Shown in pieces: positions 8,654-19,038 of a DNA stretch of 64,000 nucleotides. The DNA comes from Pseudorhizobium banfieldiae. GTDB lineage: Bacteria; Pseudomonadota; Alphaproteobacteria; Rhizobiales; Rhizobiaceae. Both the position numbers and the translations under genes were made by a program. Position 1 is the first letter of the stretch, and the number at the start of each line of letters is the position of its first letter. The notes under the pieces were generated by a model. The model saw only the letters and a list, made by a program, of their open reading frames with translations, ran no database searches and was not told the origin of the DNA. The DNA lies in assembly GCF_000967425.1 (NCBI RefSeq), contig NZ_FO082820.1, positions 1 through 64,000 on the forward strand. The letters run 5' to 3'.

Positions 8654-9742
8654 GTGAAAAACAGGGAAAAACGCACGGAGCGGAGACCCGGCACGAGCGG
8701 CAGCCCGCGTTCCGCGCGCCCCCGTCCCGGCGGGCCGGCAAAGGGAGAGCGCGAGGGAGGATCTGTCGCTGGCGGCCGAGCGGCGGCCGAGCCTGCGCCA
8801 CAGCGGCCTCTTATCCAGCGGGTCGGCGAACGCCCGTCTGAGCGCGTGCCGGTCATACTCGAGTCACGCGGCGCCGGGGACTTTCACCTGATCGACAGCG
8901 GCAATGCGTTGAAGCTCGAGCAATATGGGCCTTATCGGATCGTGCGGCCGGAGGCGCAGGCGCTCTGGCAGCCGTCGCTCCCCCCTTCTGTCTGGGAGAA
9001 GGTCGATGCCGTCTTCACCGGAGATACGGACGAGGACGGCATTGGACGCTGGCGCTTTCCGAAGGAGGCGCAGGGAGAAACCTGGCCCCTGTCGCTGCTT
9101 GGCGTCGATTTCCTCGGCCGGTTCACCTCTTTCCGCCATGTCGGCGTGTTCCCGGAGCAGATCGTCCACTGGGAGTGGATGAAGCAGCAGGTCGAGAGTG
9201 CTGACCGCCCGCTCAAGGTGCTGAACCTCTTCGGTTATACGGGGGTTGCCTCGCTTGTCGCGGCAGCTGCCGGCGCCGAGGTCACCCATGTGGACGCATC
9301 GAAGAAGGCGATCGGTTGGGCTCGCGAGAACCAGGCCCTGTCGCGCCTGGAGCGGGCGCCGATCCGATGGATTTGCGAAGACGCCATGAAGTTCATCCAG
9401 AGGGAGGAACGGCGAGGCAACCACTACGATATTATCCTGACCGATCCGCCGAAGTTTGGCCGCGGTCCCAATGGCGAAGTCTGGCATCTGTTCGATCACC
9501 TGCCCCTTATGCTGGACGTCTGCCGCGAGCTGCTCTCTCCGCGCGCTGTCGGTCTGGTGCTGACCGCCTATTCGATCCGGGCGAGCTTCTATTCGATCCA
9601 CGAACTGATGCGCGAGACGATGCGCGGCGCGGGCGGTGCCGTGGAATCGGGAGAACTGGTCATCCGCGAAACGGGCATCGACGGCGGTGCTGTCGGTCGT
9701 GCCCTGTCAACCTCCCTATTCAGCCGCTGGGTGCGCGAATGA
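8654..9742 (+). CDS. Class I SAM-dependent rRNA methyltransferase, RlmI/RlmK-like
   Basis: The C-terminal 270 residues form a Rossmann methyltransferase: motif I VLNLFGYTGVASLVAAAAGAEVTHVD, motif IV LTDPPKFGRG, and an N-terminal beta barrel part of the RlmI type. These enzymes usually make 5-methylcytosine or 7-methylguanine in 23S rRNA; which base is not predictable. The first 65 residues are basic and disordered (KNREKRTERRPG and so on), typical of rhizobial copies. GTG 8654 is chosen; a GTG at 8570 in the same frame adds 28 residues without family character. It overlaps the next gene by 4 bp (ATGA). Confidence 0.85.
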   Translation: MKNREKRTERRPGTSGSPRSARPRPGGPAKGEREGGSVAGGRAAAEPAPQRPLIQRVGERPSERVPVILESRGAGDFHLIDSGNALKLEQYGPYRIVRPEAQALWQPSLPPSVWEKVDAVFTGDTDEDGIGRWRFPKEAQGETWPLSLLGVDFLGRFTSFRHVGVFPEQIVHWEWMKQQVESADRPLKVLNLFGYTGVASLVAAAAGAEVTHVDASKKAIGWARENQALSRLERAPIRWICEDAMKFIQREERRGNHYDIILTDPPKFGRGPNGEVWHLFDHLPLMLDVCRELLSPRAVGLVLTAYSIRASFYSIHELMRETMRGAGGAVESGELVIRETGIDGGAVGRALSTSLFSRWVRE

Positions 9743-10599
9743 GCAATGATCACCACAACGAGGGTTCTCGGCGCGTCGGCCAGGTAAAGGAGGTGACCAG
9801 CCTCTCAAACCCGATCGTCAAGGATATCAAGGCGCTCAGCAACAAGAAGGATCGCGAGCAGAGCGGGACCTTCATGGCAGAAGGGCTGAAGCTGGTCATC
9901 GATGCGCTGGAACTGGGCTGGACTATCCGGATCCTCGCCTATGCGAAGGCCGCCAAGGGAAAGCCTCTGGTGGAACAGGTAGCTGCCCGCACCATCGCCA
10001 AGGGGGGGCTCGTGCTCGAAGTCAGCGAGAAGGTCCTCTCCTCCATCACGCGTCGAGACAATCCGCAAATGGTGGTCGGCATTTTTGAGCAGCGTTGGAC
10101 ACCGCTTGACGACCTCCGGCCGAGCCAAGGGGTGACCTACGTGGCCCTCGATCGCGTCCGCGATCCGGGCAATCTGGGCACGATCATCCGCACCGCGGAC
10201 GCGGCCGGTGCCTCTGGCGTGATTCTGGTCGGGGAATGTACCGATCCCTTCTCTCTGGAAACCGTCCGCGCCACAATGGGATCCGTTTTCGCAGTCCCGC
10301 TCGCCAGAGCTACCACCGAGGAGTTCTTTGCGTGGCAGAAACGTTCGGGGGCCCAGGTCGTCGCAACCCATCTCGCCGGCGCGGTTGACTATCGGACAGT
10401 CAATTATGAAAAGAAACCGACGGTCCTGCTGATGGGTAATGAACAATCAGGTCTTCCCGAGGCACTGGCGAAGTCCGCCGATCGACTGGTGCGCATCCCA
10501 CAGCAGGGCAGGGCAGACAGCCTCAATCTTGCGGTCGCGACGGCGGTCATGCTCTTTGAGGCCCGCCGTCATCTCCTGAAGCTGGAGGACGCCGGATGA
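9739..10599 (+). CDS. TrmH/SpoU-family RNA 2'-O-methyltransferase
   Basis: A 286-residue SPOUT methyltransferase with an N-terminal RNA-binding substrate domain ([19 protein letters not shown] start, residues 1-100) and a trefoil-knot domain. The three SpoU motifs are visible: [34 protein letters not shown] and [22 protein letters not shown]. Likely substrates are 2'-O-riboses in 23S rRNA or tRNA. It overlaps its neighbours by 4 bp on both sides (ATGA), so it is translationally coupled with the RlmI-like gene and lspA. Confidence 0.9.
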   Translation: MSNDHHNEGSRRVGQVKEVTSLSNPIVKDIKALSNKKDREQSGTFMAEGLKLVIDALELGWTIRILAYAKAAKGKPLVEQVAARTIAKGGLVLEVSEKVLSSITRRDNPQMVVGIFEQRWTPLDDLRPSQGVTYVALDRVRDPGNLGTIIRTADAAGASGVILVGECTDPFSLETVRATMGSVFAVPLARATTEEFFAWQKRSGAQVVATHLAGAVDYRTVNYEKKPTVLLMGNEQSGLPEALAKSADRLVRIPQQGRADSLNLAVATAVMLFEARRHLLKLEDAG

Positions 10600-11105
10600 T
10601 CGTAGCGACTGCTTCCAGGTTCTCACGTCCGCTCGTCGCCGTAGTGCTTATCGTCATTGCCGTCGTGCTGGATCAGGCGGTCAAGCTTGCGGTCGAAGCC
10701 TATCTGCCGCTGGAAGAGGCGGTTCCTATCCTGCCGATGCTGGCGCTCTACCGGACCTACAATCTCGGCGTCGCCTTCTCTCTCCTGTCGGGAATGGAGA
10801 GGGAGTTCATCATCGGCATGCGGGTCGTGATTGTCGCCTTCGTGCTCTGGCTCTGGCGCCGCACGCCCGGGGAACGTGGTTTCGCCCATCTCGGATTCAC
10901 TCTCATCGTCGCAGGCGCGATCGGCAACCTGATCGATGGGTTCGTCTATGGCCACGTGATCGATTACATTCTCTTCTATACGCAGACCTGGTCTTTCGCC
11001 GTCTTCAACCTTGCCGACAGTTTCATATCGATCGGGGCTGCCCTGGTCATCCTGGATGAGCTTCTGGGGTCGCGGAAGGCTGCCCGCGCCAGCGAGAGCG
11101 AGTAG
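10596..11105 (+). CDS. lspA: Prolipoprotein signal peptidase LspA
   Basis: LspA cleaves the signal peptide of diacylglyceryl-modified prolipoproteins in the inner membrane. The 169-residue protein has four hydrophobic segments and the two catalytic aspartates: Asp123 in GHVIDYI and Asp141 in FNLADSF. The conserved early Asp in VVLDQAVK and Asn in YNLGVAFS are present. It follows the TrmH-family gene with a 4-bp overlap. Its partner in lipoprotein maturation, lnt, is at 33.4 kb in this window. Confidence 0.95.
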   Translation: MIVATASRFSRPLVAVVLIVIAVVLDQAVKLAVEAYLPLEEAVPILPMLALYRTYNLGVAFSLLSGMEREFIIGMRVVIVAFVLWLWRRTPGERGFAHLGFTLIVAGAIGNLIDGFVYGHVIDYILFYTQTWSFAVFNLADSFISIGAALVILDELLGSRKAARASESE

Positions 11106-11161
11106 AGATTTGTTAGCTTTGCAGGTGCAATGTTCGGGGAAACTGTGCCGGGCCATTTCCG

Positions 11162-12814
11162 ATGCGTTTCCCCTTTGCCACCTTGAAGGATCGCCTGCCG
11201 CGGCTGCGTGACAGCTGCTCGGTCTTTATAGATCGCATTTCCGGCAGGCGGCTGCGTGACGCAGAAGCGGAGAGCGCCGCAAAATCCCGCCAGATTGCCA
11301 CGGTCGTGCACGAACTGCGAACGCCGCTGAACGGCATCCTCGGCATGACCCATCTTCTCGGACAGACGCGGCTTACCGCCGAACAGCAGAACTATCTGAG
11401 CGGCATCCGCCAGTCGGGGCATGCGCTGGTCCAACTCGTAGAAGATCTCCTAGACTTCTCGACGCTCGAAGCGGGACGCTTTCGCCTCAACAACCGGACC
11501 GCTAGCATCCGTCAGCAGATCGAGACGGTCGTGGAAATGCTCGCACCGCGCGCGCATGAGAAGGGCATAGAGCTCGCCGCGACGGTTGCTGCAGACGTAC
11601 CGGAACTGCTTGAGTTCGATCCCGCCCGTCTTCGGCAGGTGCTTTTCAACGTGATCGGCAATGCCGTGAAGTTCACGGAACGCGGCGGCGTCCTGATCAG
11701 CGTCCGCGCGGACGGTTCGGACGTCGTCATCGCCGTCGCCGACACTGGTCCCGGAATGGATGCCGATGCCCGGATACGGCTGTTCCGCGAGTTCGAGCAG
11801 ATGGGTAATGCGGCCCAGCGCAGTGGCGGAACAGGTCTCGGGCTTGCGATAGCCCTTCACATATTGCGGGAACTCGGCGGCAACCTCTTGGCGGTGAGCG
11901 AGCCTGGCCTGGGCACCACCTTCACGGTCCGTTTCCCGCTGACGCTTGCCGAGGATGCGCCGGCGGGCGCTACTCGGCGAGGAAGCTTGCTGGAGCGAAA
12001 TCGGGTCCTGTTGCTGGCACCGGCCGGGCCGGCGGCCACGGCAACCGTTACGACGATCGAAACGCTGGGGGGAACCTGCCGCCATGTCGAGAGTACGGCG
12101 GATGCAGCCGAGCTGCTCAACGGTGATCTAGCACTGACGCCCTTTACCGATCTGATTGTCGATCATCGGCTGGCGGCCCAGCCGATAGATAGCCAGATGA
12201 GCGGTCCGCTGCACCGCATCCTCCTCGTCAACCCGGAAGAGCGGGCCTCGCAGCCGCAGGAGCTGTATGACGCTTGGCTGATACGGCCGCTGCGTGAGAA
12301 ATCGCTGATCGATGTCCTGTCCGGCCGCCTCAGGGGCTCTCGGAGCCGCGACGAAGCAAACCTTTCGGCCGGATCGACAACCGAAGCGATGAACTCACCT
12401 GCAGTGTCGAGGCTACATGTCCTTGTCGCAGAGGATGATCCCGTCGGAGCGAAACTGGTCAGCGCTGCTCTGAGGAAAGGGGGCCACCGCGTGGATGTCG
12501 TCGACAATGCAAGATCGATTCTCGATCATGCCGCGATACCGGACGGTCGCCCCGATGTCATTGTCACCGACCTTCACATGCCGGGTATGCCCACGATGGA
12601 GGCACTGGCTGAACTGCGGCGGCATGAAGCTTTGAACACTCTTTCAGCCACGCCGGTCATCGTGCTTTCCGGAGATGCTTCAGGACAGTCGCTGGTCGGT
12701 TCGGAAGCACTCGGCATAAGCGCGCGGCTCGGGAAGCCGACGGACCCTCAGCATCTGCTGCAACTGGTCGAACAGTTGGCCTCGCGTAAGGTGGCGCCAA
12801 CGGAACTGCATTGA
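11162..12814 (+). CDS. Soluble hybrid histidine kinase with two receiver-like domains
   Basis: A 550-residue hybrid kinase. No membrane segment or recognisable input domain precedes the HisKA box (VVHELRTPLNG, phospho-His50). The HATPase part follows with NVIGNAVKFTE, DTGPGM and GGTGLGLAIAL (about residues 165-260). Residues about 285-390 resemble a receiver that has lost its acidic pair (APAG where EDD is expected) and has Arg for the conserved Lys in LIRPLREKSL. A true receiver follows with AEDD and phosphoacceptor Asp470 in VTDLHMPG. No separate regulator gene is adjacent. It lies 56 bp after lspA and reads the same way. Confidence 0.88.
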   Translation: MRFPFATLKDRLPRLRDSCSVFIDRISGRRLRDAEAESAAKSRQIATVVHELRTPLNGILGMTHLLGQTRLTAEQQNYLSGIRQSGHALVQLVEDLLDFSTLEAGRFRLNNRTASIRQQIETVVEMLAPRAHEKGIELAATVAADVPELLEFDPARLRQVLFNVIGNAVKFTERGGVLISVRADGSDVVIAVADTGPGMDADARIRLFREFEQMGNAAQRSGGTGLGLAIALHILRELGGNLLAVSEPGLGTTFTVRFPLTLAEDAPAGATRRGSLLERNRVLLLAPAGPAATATVTTIETLGGTCRHVESTADAAELLNGDLALTPFTDLIVDHRLAAQPIDSQMSGPLHRILLVNPEERASQPQELYDAWLIRPLREKSLIDVLSGRLRGSRSRDEANLSAGSTTEAMNSPAVSRLHVLVAEDDPVGAKLVSAALRKGGHRVDVVDNARSILDHAAIPDGRPDVIVTDLHMPGMPTMEALAELRRHEALNTLSATPVIVLSGDASGQSLVGSEALGISARLGKPTDPQHLLQLVEQLASRKVAPTELH

Positions 12815-12914
12815 CGGGCGGCTCTGCCCCAACCTATTGTGACACCCATTGTCATTTTTCTGTTGCGGGAAGATGATTATACGGCGGTGAGTTGAACCTG
12901 TGGGGCAAATCACC

Positions 12915-13784
12915 ATGGCGCTAGACCTTCTGAAGCATGACGTGAACGCGAACCCCAGCCAGACTCTGGTTCAGCAGCCGGCCGAGGAGATCCTTGGACG
13001 GATCGGCAGTCTGGAAACGCGGCTTGCGCGGACGGCGCGTGAAGTGGATGCGGCACAGGCCGTCCGCTACCGCGTGTTCGTGGAGGAGATGAAGGCACAA
13101 CTGCCCCCAGAGGCGATGCGCCTTCACCGTGACATCGATACCTTCGATGCCATCTGCGACCATCTCCTCGTCATCGATCTTGCCATCGAGGGTGAGATCG
13201 AGGACCAGATCGTCGGCACTTACCGCCTGTTGCGCCACCAGGTGGCCATGTCCCATGGCGGCTTCTACAGCGCCTCGGAGTTCGAGATCGAGCCGTTGCT
13301 TGCGCGTCATCCCGACAAGCTGTTCATGGAACTGGGTCGCTCCTGCGTCCTGCCGGCCTATCGGACGAAGCGGACAGTGGAACTTCTCTGGCAGGGCAAC
13401 TGGGCCTATGCGCTGAAGCACGGCATGGCTGCCATGTTCGGCTGCGCCTCCTTTCCAGGGATACATCCGGAGGAGCATGCCCTGGCGTTGTCTTTCCTCC
13501 AGCACAATGTGAGTGCGAAGGGCGAATGGGCCGTAGCGGCACGCCCGGACCTGCGCCGGGAGATGGACCTCGTGCCGCCTGAAGGGATAGACACGCGCAA
13601 GGCGCTGGCGGCCATGCCGCCGCTGATCAAAGGCTATCTCCGCCTCGGCGCAATGATTGGCGACGGCGCGGTGGTGGATGCGGCCTTCAACACCACCGAT
13701 GTGCTGGTCGTGTTGCCGATTTCCGCGATCTCGAACCGCTATATCAACTACTATGGCGCCGATGCCGGACGTTTTGCCAGCTGA
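12915..13784 (+). CDS. olsB: Ornithine N-acyltransferase OlsB (ornithine lipid synthesis)
   Basis: OlsB transfers a 3-hydroxyacyl group from acyl-ACP to ornithine, giving lyso-ornithine lipid, the first step to the phosphorus-free membrane lipid made by rhizobia. The 289-residue protein shows the OlsB/hemolysin-like GNAT signature VRYRVFVEEM, DTFDAICDHLLVID, GTYRLLR and ELGRSCVLPAYR. ATG 12915 is preferred over a GTG at 12900. The second-step enzyme OlsA is not in the window; a PlsC-family acyltransferase is at 28.3 kb but that is the ordinary phospholipid enzyme. In Sinorhizobium meliloti olsB also neighbours tme, which supports the call. Confidence 0.88.
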   Translation: MALDLLKHDVNANPSQTLVQQPAEEILGRIGSLETRLARTAREVDAAQAVRYRVFVEEMKAQLPPEAMRLHRDIDTFDAICDHLLVIDLAIEGEIEDQIVGTYRLLRHQVAMSHGGFYSASEFEIEPLLARHPDKLFMELGRSCVLPAYRTKRTVELLWQGNWAYALKHGMAAMFGCASFPGIHPEEHALALSFLQHNVSAKGEWAVAARPDLRREMDLVPPEGIDTRKALAAMPPLIKGYLRLGAMIGDGAVVDAAFNTTDVLVVLPISAISNRYINYYGADAGRFAS

Positions 13785-13787
13785 CCG

Positions 13788-16073
13788 CTAACTCCCCGCG
13801 TTGTAGGCGGCGATCGCCGCCATGTTCACGATGTCGGAATCCTTGGCGCCCATCGACGTGATCTGCACCGATTTGTCGAGCCCAACCAGAAGCGGGCCGA
13901 TCACGGTCGCCGCGCCCAGTTCCGCCAGCATGCGGGTCGAGATAGATGCCGAATGAATGGCCGGCATCACCAGGACATTGGCCGTGCCGGAGAGGCGGCA
14001 GAAGGGATACTGCTCCATTCGCTGCGGATTGAGTGCGATGTCGGCGGCCATCTCACCATCATACTCGAAGTCGACACGGCGACGGTCGAGGATCTTGACC
14101 GCCTCCCGCACACGCTCGGAGCGTTCCCCGGTGGGCTGGCCGAAGGTCGAATAGGCGAGCAGGGCGACGCGTGGCTCGTAGCCCATGCGGCGCGCAACCC
14201 GGGCAGCTTCGACGGCGATATCCGCAAGCTCCTCCGCCGTCGGCATGTCGTGAACCGCCGTATCTGCGACGAACACCGTCCGGCCGCGGGACAGGGCGAG
14301 CGACACGCCGATGACGCGGTGGCCCGGTTTGGTGTTGATGCAGCGGCGAATGTCCTGCAGCGCCGTTGCATAGTTCCGGGTCGTGCCTGTGACCATTGCA
14401 TCCGCGTCACCGACGGCAACCATGGTCGCGGCGAAGTGATTGCGGTCGTTGTGGATCAGGCGCTGCACGTCCCGCAACAGGAAGCCTTTTCGCTGCAGGC
14501 GCTCGTAAAGATAATCGATATAGGCGTCCACACGCGTCGAGATGCGTGCGTTGACGATTTCGATGTTCGGCCGTTCGAGGTCGATTCCTGCCTTCTCCGC
14601 CGTCGTTCTGATGACGTCATCGCGCCCGAGCAGGATGGCAGTACCGAGTTGGTGATGGGCAAAGGAGACAGCCGCCCGCATCACCTGCTCCTCCTCGGCC
14701 TCGGCGAAAACGACACGTTTGGGGAGGCGGCGCACGCGCTCGTAGATACCTTGCGTCGTCGCTGCGATCGGGTCGCGCCGAGCCGACAACTCTCGCGCAT
14801 AAGCGGCAAGGTCCGGAATATTCTTTTGCGCAACGCCGCTTTCCATCGCGGCTTCTGCAACCGCGACCGGAATGGCAGAAATCAGCCGCGGATCGAAGGG
14901 CACGGGGATGATGTACTGGGATCCGAATATCGGGCGGTTGCCCTGGTAGGCGGCCGCGACATCGTCCGGCACGTCCTCGCGCGCCAGACTTGCCAGCGCC
15001 CGGACGGCGGCGATCTTCATCGCATCGTTGATCTGTGTGGCCCGCACGTCCAGCGCACCACGGAAGATATAGGGAAACCCGAGGACGTTGTTGACCTGGT
15101 TCGGATAGTCGGAACGGCCGGTCGCCATGATCGCGTCGTCGCGGATGCGGGCCACCTCCTCCGGCGTGATCTCCGGATCGGGATTGGCCATGGCGAAGAT
15201 GATCGGCCTGTCGGCCATCGAACGGATCATCTCCTCGGAGAAGGCGCCCTTCTGCGAAAGCCCGAACACGACATCCGCACCGTCCATCGCCTCCGCCAGC
15301 GTCCGCTTGTCCGTCTTGGCGGCATGAGCGGATTTCCACTGGTTCATTCCCTCGGAGCGGCCCTGGTAGATGACCCCCTTGGTGTCGCAGAGGATGATGT
15401 TGTCCGCGTTGAATCCCATGGCCTTGATAAGCTCGACGCAAGCGATCGCAGCAGCACCGGCGCCGTTGCAGACGAGCCGGGTATTTTTGAGGTCCCGCCC
15501 AGTCAGTTCCAGGGCATTGACCAGGCCGGCGGCAGCAATGATCGCGGTCCCGTGCTGGTCGTCATGGAAGACGGGAATGTCCATCATCTCGCGCAGGCGG
15601 CTCTCGATGATGAAGCATTCGGGCGCCTTGATGTCCTCGAGATTGATGCCTCCGAAGGAGGGGCCGAGGAAGCGGACGCAGTTTACGAACTCGTCGACAT
15701 TTTCCGTGTCCACTTCCAGGTCGATGGAATCGACATCGGCGAAGCGCTTGAAGAGGACGGCCTTGCCTTCCATGACCGGCTTCGACGCCAGCGCACCGAG
15801 ATTGCCAAGTCCCAGGATTGCCGTTCCGTTGGAGATCACCGCCACCATGTTGCCACGGGTGGTATAGTCGTAGGCGGTGGCGGGATCGGCGGCGATTGCC
15901 TTGACCGGCACCGCGACACCGGGGGAGTAGGCCAGAGACAGATCCCGCTGCGTCGCCATCGGCTTGGTTGGGTTGATCTCCAGCTTGCCGGGCCTGCCCT
16001 CGGCATGGAAGGCGAGCGCTTCGCTTTCCGTTACGGATGTGCGCGTTCGGGCGGCCTTCTCATTCACTGGCAT
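13788..16073 (-). CDS. tme: NADP-type malic enzyme with phosphotransacetylase-like tail
   Basis: Oxidatively decarboxylates malate to pyruvate. The 761-residue protein has the malic enzyme core ([21 protein letters not shown] with the metal ligands, [10 protein letters not shown] dinucleotide site, [10 protein letters not shown]) up to about residue 430 and a C-terminal phosphotransacetylase-like domain, known to be regulatory rather than catalytic in such fused enzymes. Rhizobia carry two: NAD-dependent Dme and NADP-dependent Tme; the position between olsB and mutS matches Tme of S. meliloti. ATG 16073 has a near-perfect GGAGGAGG ribosome site. It ends 3 bp from the convergent olsB stop. Confidence 0.9.
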   Translation of the reverse strand: MPVNEKAARTRTSVTESEALAFHAEGRPGKLEINPTKPMATQRDLSLAYSPGVAVPVKAIAADPATAYDYTTRGNMVAVISNGTAILGLGNLGALASKPVMEGKAVLFKRFADVDSIDLEVDTENVDEFVNCVRFLGPSFGGINLEDIKAPECFIIESRLREMMDIPVFHDDQHGTAIIAAAGLVNALELTGRDLKNTRLVCNGAGAAAIACVELIKAMGFNADNIILCDTKGVIYQGRSEGMNQWKSAHAAKTDKRTLAEAMDGADVVFGLSQKGAFSEEMIRSMADRPIIFAMANPDPEITPEEVARIRDDAIMATGRSDYPNQVNNVLGFPYIFRGALDVRATQINDAMKIAAVRALASLAREDVPDDVAAAYQGNRPIFGSQYIIPVPFDPRLISAIPVAVAEAAMESGVAQKNIPDLAAYARELSARRDPIAATTQGIYERVRRLPKRVVFAEAEEEQVMRAAVSFAHHQLGTAILLGRDDVIRTTAEKAGIDLERPNIEIVNARISTRVDAYIDYLYERLQRKGFLLRDVQRLIHNDRNHFAATMVAVGDADAMVTGTTRNYATALQDIRRCINTKPGHRVIGVSLALSRGRTVFVADTAVHDMPTAEELADIAVEAARVARRMGYEPRVALLAYSTFGQPTGERSERVREAVKILDRRRVDFEYDGEMAADIALNPQRMEQYPFCRLSGTANVLVMPAIHSASISTRMLAELGAATVIGPLLVGLDKSVQITSMGAKDSDIVNMAAIAAYNAGS

Positions 16074-16187
16074 TCCTCCTCCCAGCTTCCTGTGGGCAGC
16101 CGTTCTTCTGGCTGCGGCGGCTGTTGTCTTTCCGGGGCCAACATCGATAGTGTCGGCAATTCCCCTGCGCAACAAAAAACCGGTTCC

Positions 16188-18923
16188 GTGACGCAATTTG
16201 AAAGATTCTCCATCGACGCGCTGACCACGGCTGAACTGGCCACGGCAGAAAGCCGCGCATCGGCAACGCCGATGATGGAGCAGTATATCGAGATCAAGGC
16301 GAACAACCCGGATTCGCTCCTCTTCTACCGGATGGGAGACTTCTACGAGCTCTTCTTCGAAGATGCGGTAGAGGCGTCCCGCGCGCTGGGGATCACGCTG
16401 ACCCGCCGCGGGCAGCACATGGGCCAGGACATCCCCATGTGCGGCGTCCCTATCCACGCCGCCGACGACTACCTGCAGAAGCTCATTTCGCTCGGCTTCC
16501 GGGTGGCCGTATGCGAGCAGGTCGAGGATCCGGCAGAGGCGAAGAAGCGCGGTTCGAAATCGGTGGTGAAGCGCGACGTCGTCCGGCTCGTGACGCCGGG
16601 AACGCTGACCGAGGAAAAGCTGCTTTCCCCCTCGGAATCAAACTACCTGATGGCGCTCGCACGTATTCGTGGTGGAGCCGATCCTCAGCTGGCGCTAGCC
16701 TGGATCGACATCTCGACCGGCGTCTTCCGGCTTGCCGAAACCGATCAGTCGCGACTTCTCGCCGACATCCTGCGGATCGATCCACGCGAACTGATCGTGC
16801 CAGACACGATGTTTCACGATGCCGAACTGAAGCCGGTGTTCGACGTTCTGGGCAAGGTTGCGGTCCCGCAGCCGGGCGTTCTCTTCGACAGCGCCAGCGC
16901 CGAAGGGCGCATTGCCCGCTATTTCAGTGTCGGCACCCTCGACGGTTTCGGCAGCTTTTCCCGGGCAGAACTGGCGGCGGCTGCGGCTGCGGTCGCCTAT
17001 GTGGAGAAGACGCAGATATCCGAGCGGCCGCCGCTCGGCATTCCCGAGCGAGAGAGCGCCGCCTCGACCCTCTTAATCGACCCGGCCACCCGTGGCAATT
17101 TGGAACTGACGCGGACCCTGTCCGGTGACCGGGACGGGACGCTTCTTAAGGCCATCGACCGGACCGTGACTGGCGGCGGTGCCCGCCTGCTTGCCGAGCG
17201 ACTGATGTCGCCGTTGACCGACCCGGTCCAGATCAATCGAAGGCTGGATTCGATCTCCTTCCTTATCGACGAGCCGTCGCTCTGCTCCGAGCTCCGAACA
17301 GCGTTGCAGCATGTGCCGGACATGCCGCGAGCCCTATCACGCCTTGCACTCGACCGAGGTGGCCCGCGTGACCTAGGCGCGATACGGCGCGGCCTCGAGG
17401 TGTCTCGTGCCGTCGCATCCTTCCTGGAGAAATCGATGCTGCCGGAGGAACTCGCAACGGCGCTGGACGATCTTCGCTCCCTCCCGCCAACCTTGGAGCA
17501 GCGGCTCGCGGAGATGCTGGCCGATGACCTGCCGCTCCTGAAGCGCGACGGCGGCTTCCTGCGCGAAGGCGCCGATACGGAACTCGACGAGGTGCGGGCG
17601 CTGCGCGACCAGTCCCGGCGCGTCATTGCGGGACTGCAACTGCAATATGCCGAGGAAACGGGGATCCGGTCCCTGAAGATCAAGCACAACAACGTGCTGG
17701 GTTATTTCATCGAGGTCACTGCGGGCAGTGCCGGTCCGATGACTGACGGTCCGGAGGCGAAGGCACGCTTCATCCATCGGCAGACGATGGCGAATGCGAT
17801 GCGCTTCACTACGACCGAGCTTGCAGATCTGGAAAGTCGAATCGCCAACGCCGCCGATCGTGCGCTGGCGATCGAACTGGCCGCTTTCGATCGTATGGTC
17901 GAGGCGACCATCGGTGAGGCCGAGGCCATCAAGAAGGGCGCGCGTGCGATCGCTGTCGTGGACGTGGCAGCGGCTCTGGCCCTGCTCGCGGAAGAATGGA
18001 GCTATCGCCGGCCGACGGTGGACGCCTCCCGCATGTTCGCGATCCAAGGCGGCCGCCATCCGGTCGTGGAGCAGGCGCTGCGGCGGCAGTCGGAAGGCCC
18101 CTTCATCGCCAATGACTGCGATCTCTCGCCTTCGCAGGACGGGGAGTTCGGGGCTGTCTGGCTGCTGACAGGCCCCAACATGGGGGGCAAGTCGACATTC
18201 CTTCGGCAGAATGCGCTGATCGCCATCCTCGCCCAGATGGGGTCCTTTGTTCCGGCGTCGTCCGCGCATATCGGGGTGGTCGACAGGCTGTTTTCACGCG
18301 TCGGAGCCTCCGACGATCTCGCCCGGGGCCGGTCCACCTTCATGGTGGAGATGGTCGAGACGGCTGCCATCCTCAACCAGGCGACCGATCGCTCGCTGGT
18401 CATTCTCGATGAGATCGGCCGGGGAACGGCCACCTTTGACGGTCTCTCCATTGCATGGGCGGCGGTCGAGCATCTGCATGAGATCAACCGCTGCCGCGGG
18501 CTCTTCGCCACCCATTTCCACGAGCTGACGGTTCTGTCGGAGAAGCTGAACCGGCTTTCGAATGCCACGATGCGGGTCAAGGAATGGGATGGAGAAGTGG
18601 TCTTTCTCCATGAAGTCGGAGCGGGTGCCGCAGATCGATCCTACGGTATTCAGGTCGCGCGTCTCGCCGGCCTGCCTGCCTCCGTGGTCGCGCGGGCAAG
18701 GGACGTGCTGACGAAGCTGGAGGATTCCGACCGAAAGAACCCGGCGAGCCAGTTGATCGATGACCTGCCGCTGTTTCAGGTGGCCGTCCGGCGCGAGGAG
18801 CAGCGGAGGGTAGGGCCATCCAAGGTGGAAGAAGCCTTGAAGGCGATCAATCCGGACGACATGACGCCGCGCGAGGCGCTTGAGGCGCTTTATGCGCTGC
18901 GCAAGCAACTGCCGCGCGACTGA
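16188..18923 (+). CDS. mutS: DNA mismatch repair protein MutS
   Basis: MutS recognises mispaired bases and loops and starts mismatch repair with MutL. From GTG 16188 it has 911 residues. The mismatch-binding domain carries the Phe-x-Glu motif in [15 protein letters not shown], the core and clamp follow, and the ABC ATPase has Walker [10 protein letters not shown] from residue 662, [14 protein letters not shown] and Walker [15 protein letters not shown] 16272 ([11 protein letters not shown]) is an alternative start, but the preceding residues [23 protein letters not shown] are typical of rhizobial MutS. mutS is divergent from tme with 114 bp between. Confidence 0.96.
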   Translation: MTQFERFSIDALTTAELATAESRASATPMMEQYIEIKANNPDSLLFYRMGDFYELFFEDAVEASRALGITLTRRGQHMGQDIPMCGVPIHAADDYLQKLISLGFRVAVCEQVEDPAEAKKRGSKSVVKRDVVRLVTPGTLTEEKLLSPSESNYLMALARIRGGADPQLALAWIDISTGVFRLAETDQSRLLADILRIDPRELIVPDTMFHDAELKPVFDVLGKVAVPQPGVLFDSASAEGRIARYFSVGTLDGFGSFSRAELAAAAAAVAYVEKTQISERPPLGIPERESAASTLLIDPATRGNLELTRTLSGDRDGTLLKAIDRTVTGGGARLLAERLMSPLTDPVQINRRLDSISFLIDEPSLCSELRTALQHVPDMPRALSRLALDRGGPRDLGAIRRGLEVSRAVASFLEKSMLPEELATALDDLRSLPPTLEQRLAEMLADDLPLLKRDGGFLREGADTELDEVRALRDQSRRVIAGLQLQYAEETGIRSLKIKHNNVLGYFIEVTAGSAGPMTDGPEAKARFIHRQTMANAMRFTTTELADLESRIANAADRALAIELAAFDRMVEATIGEAEAIKKGARAIAVVDVAAALALLAEEWSYRRPTVDASRMFAIQGGRHPVVEQALRRQSEGPFIANDCDLSPSQDGEFGAVWLLTGPNMGGKSTFLRQNALIAILAQMGSFVPASSAHIGVVDRLFSRVGASDDLARGRSTFMVEMVETAAILNQATDRSLVILDEIGRGTATFDGLSIAWAAVEHLHEINRCRGLFATHFHELTVLSEKLNRLSNATMRVKEWDGEVVFLHEVGAGAADRSYGIQVARLAGLPASVVARARDVLTKLEDSDRKNPASQLIDDLPLFQVAVRREEQRRVGPSKVEEALKAINPDDMTPREALEALYALRKQLPRD

Positions 18924-19038
18924 GGAATGCCAGTCATTCTCCGGCACACGAAGTGTGAACGTTGGATGATGATTAGTATTGGCCAGTCCGCAGCGGAGCG
19001 GATATAGGCTCCATTCGGGCCGGCATCAGCGGGATAAA

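Noticed and set aside
13953..16187. Very long open frame on the plus strand antisense to tme, continuous with mutS
   Set aside because: It is a by-product of GC-rich codon bias opposite the malic enzyme gene. The translated part has no domain character, while the minus strand encodes a full malic enzyme.
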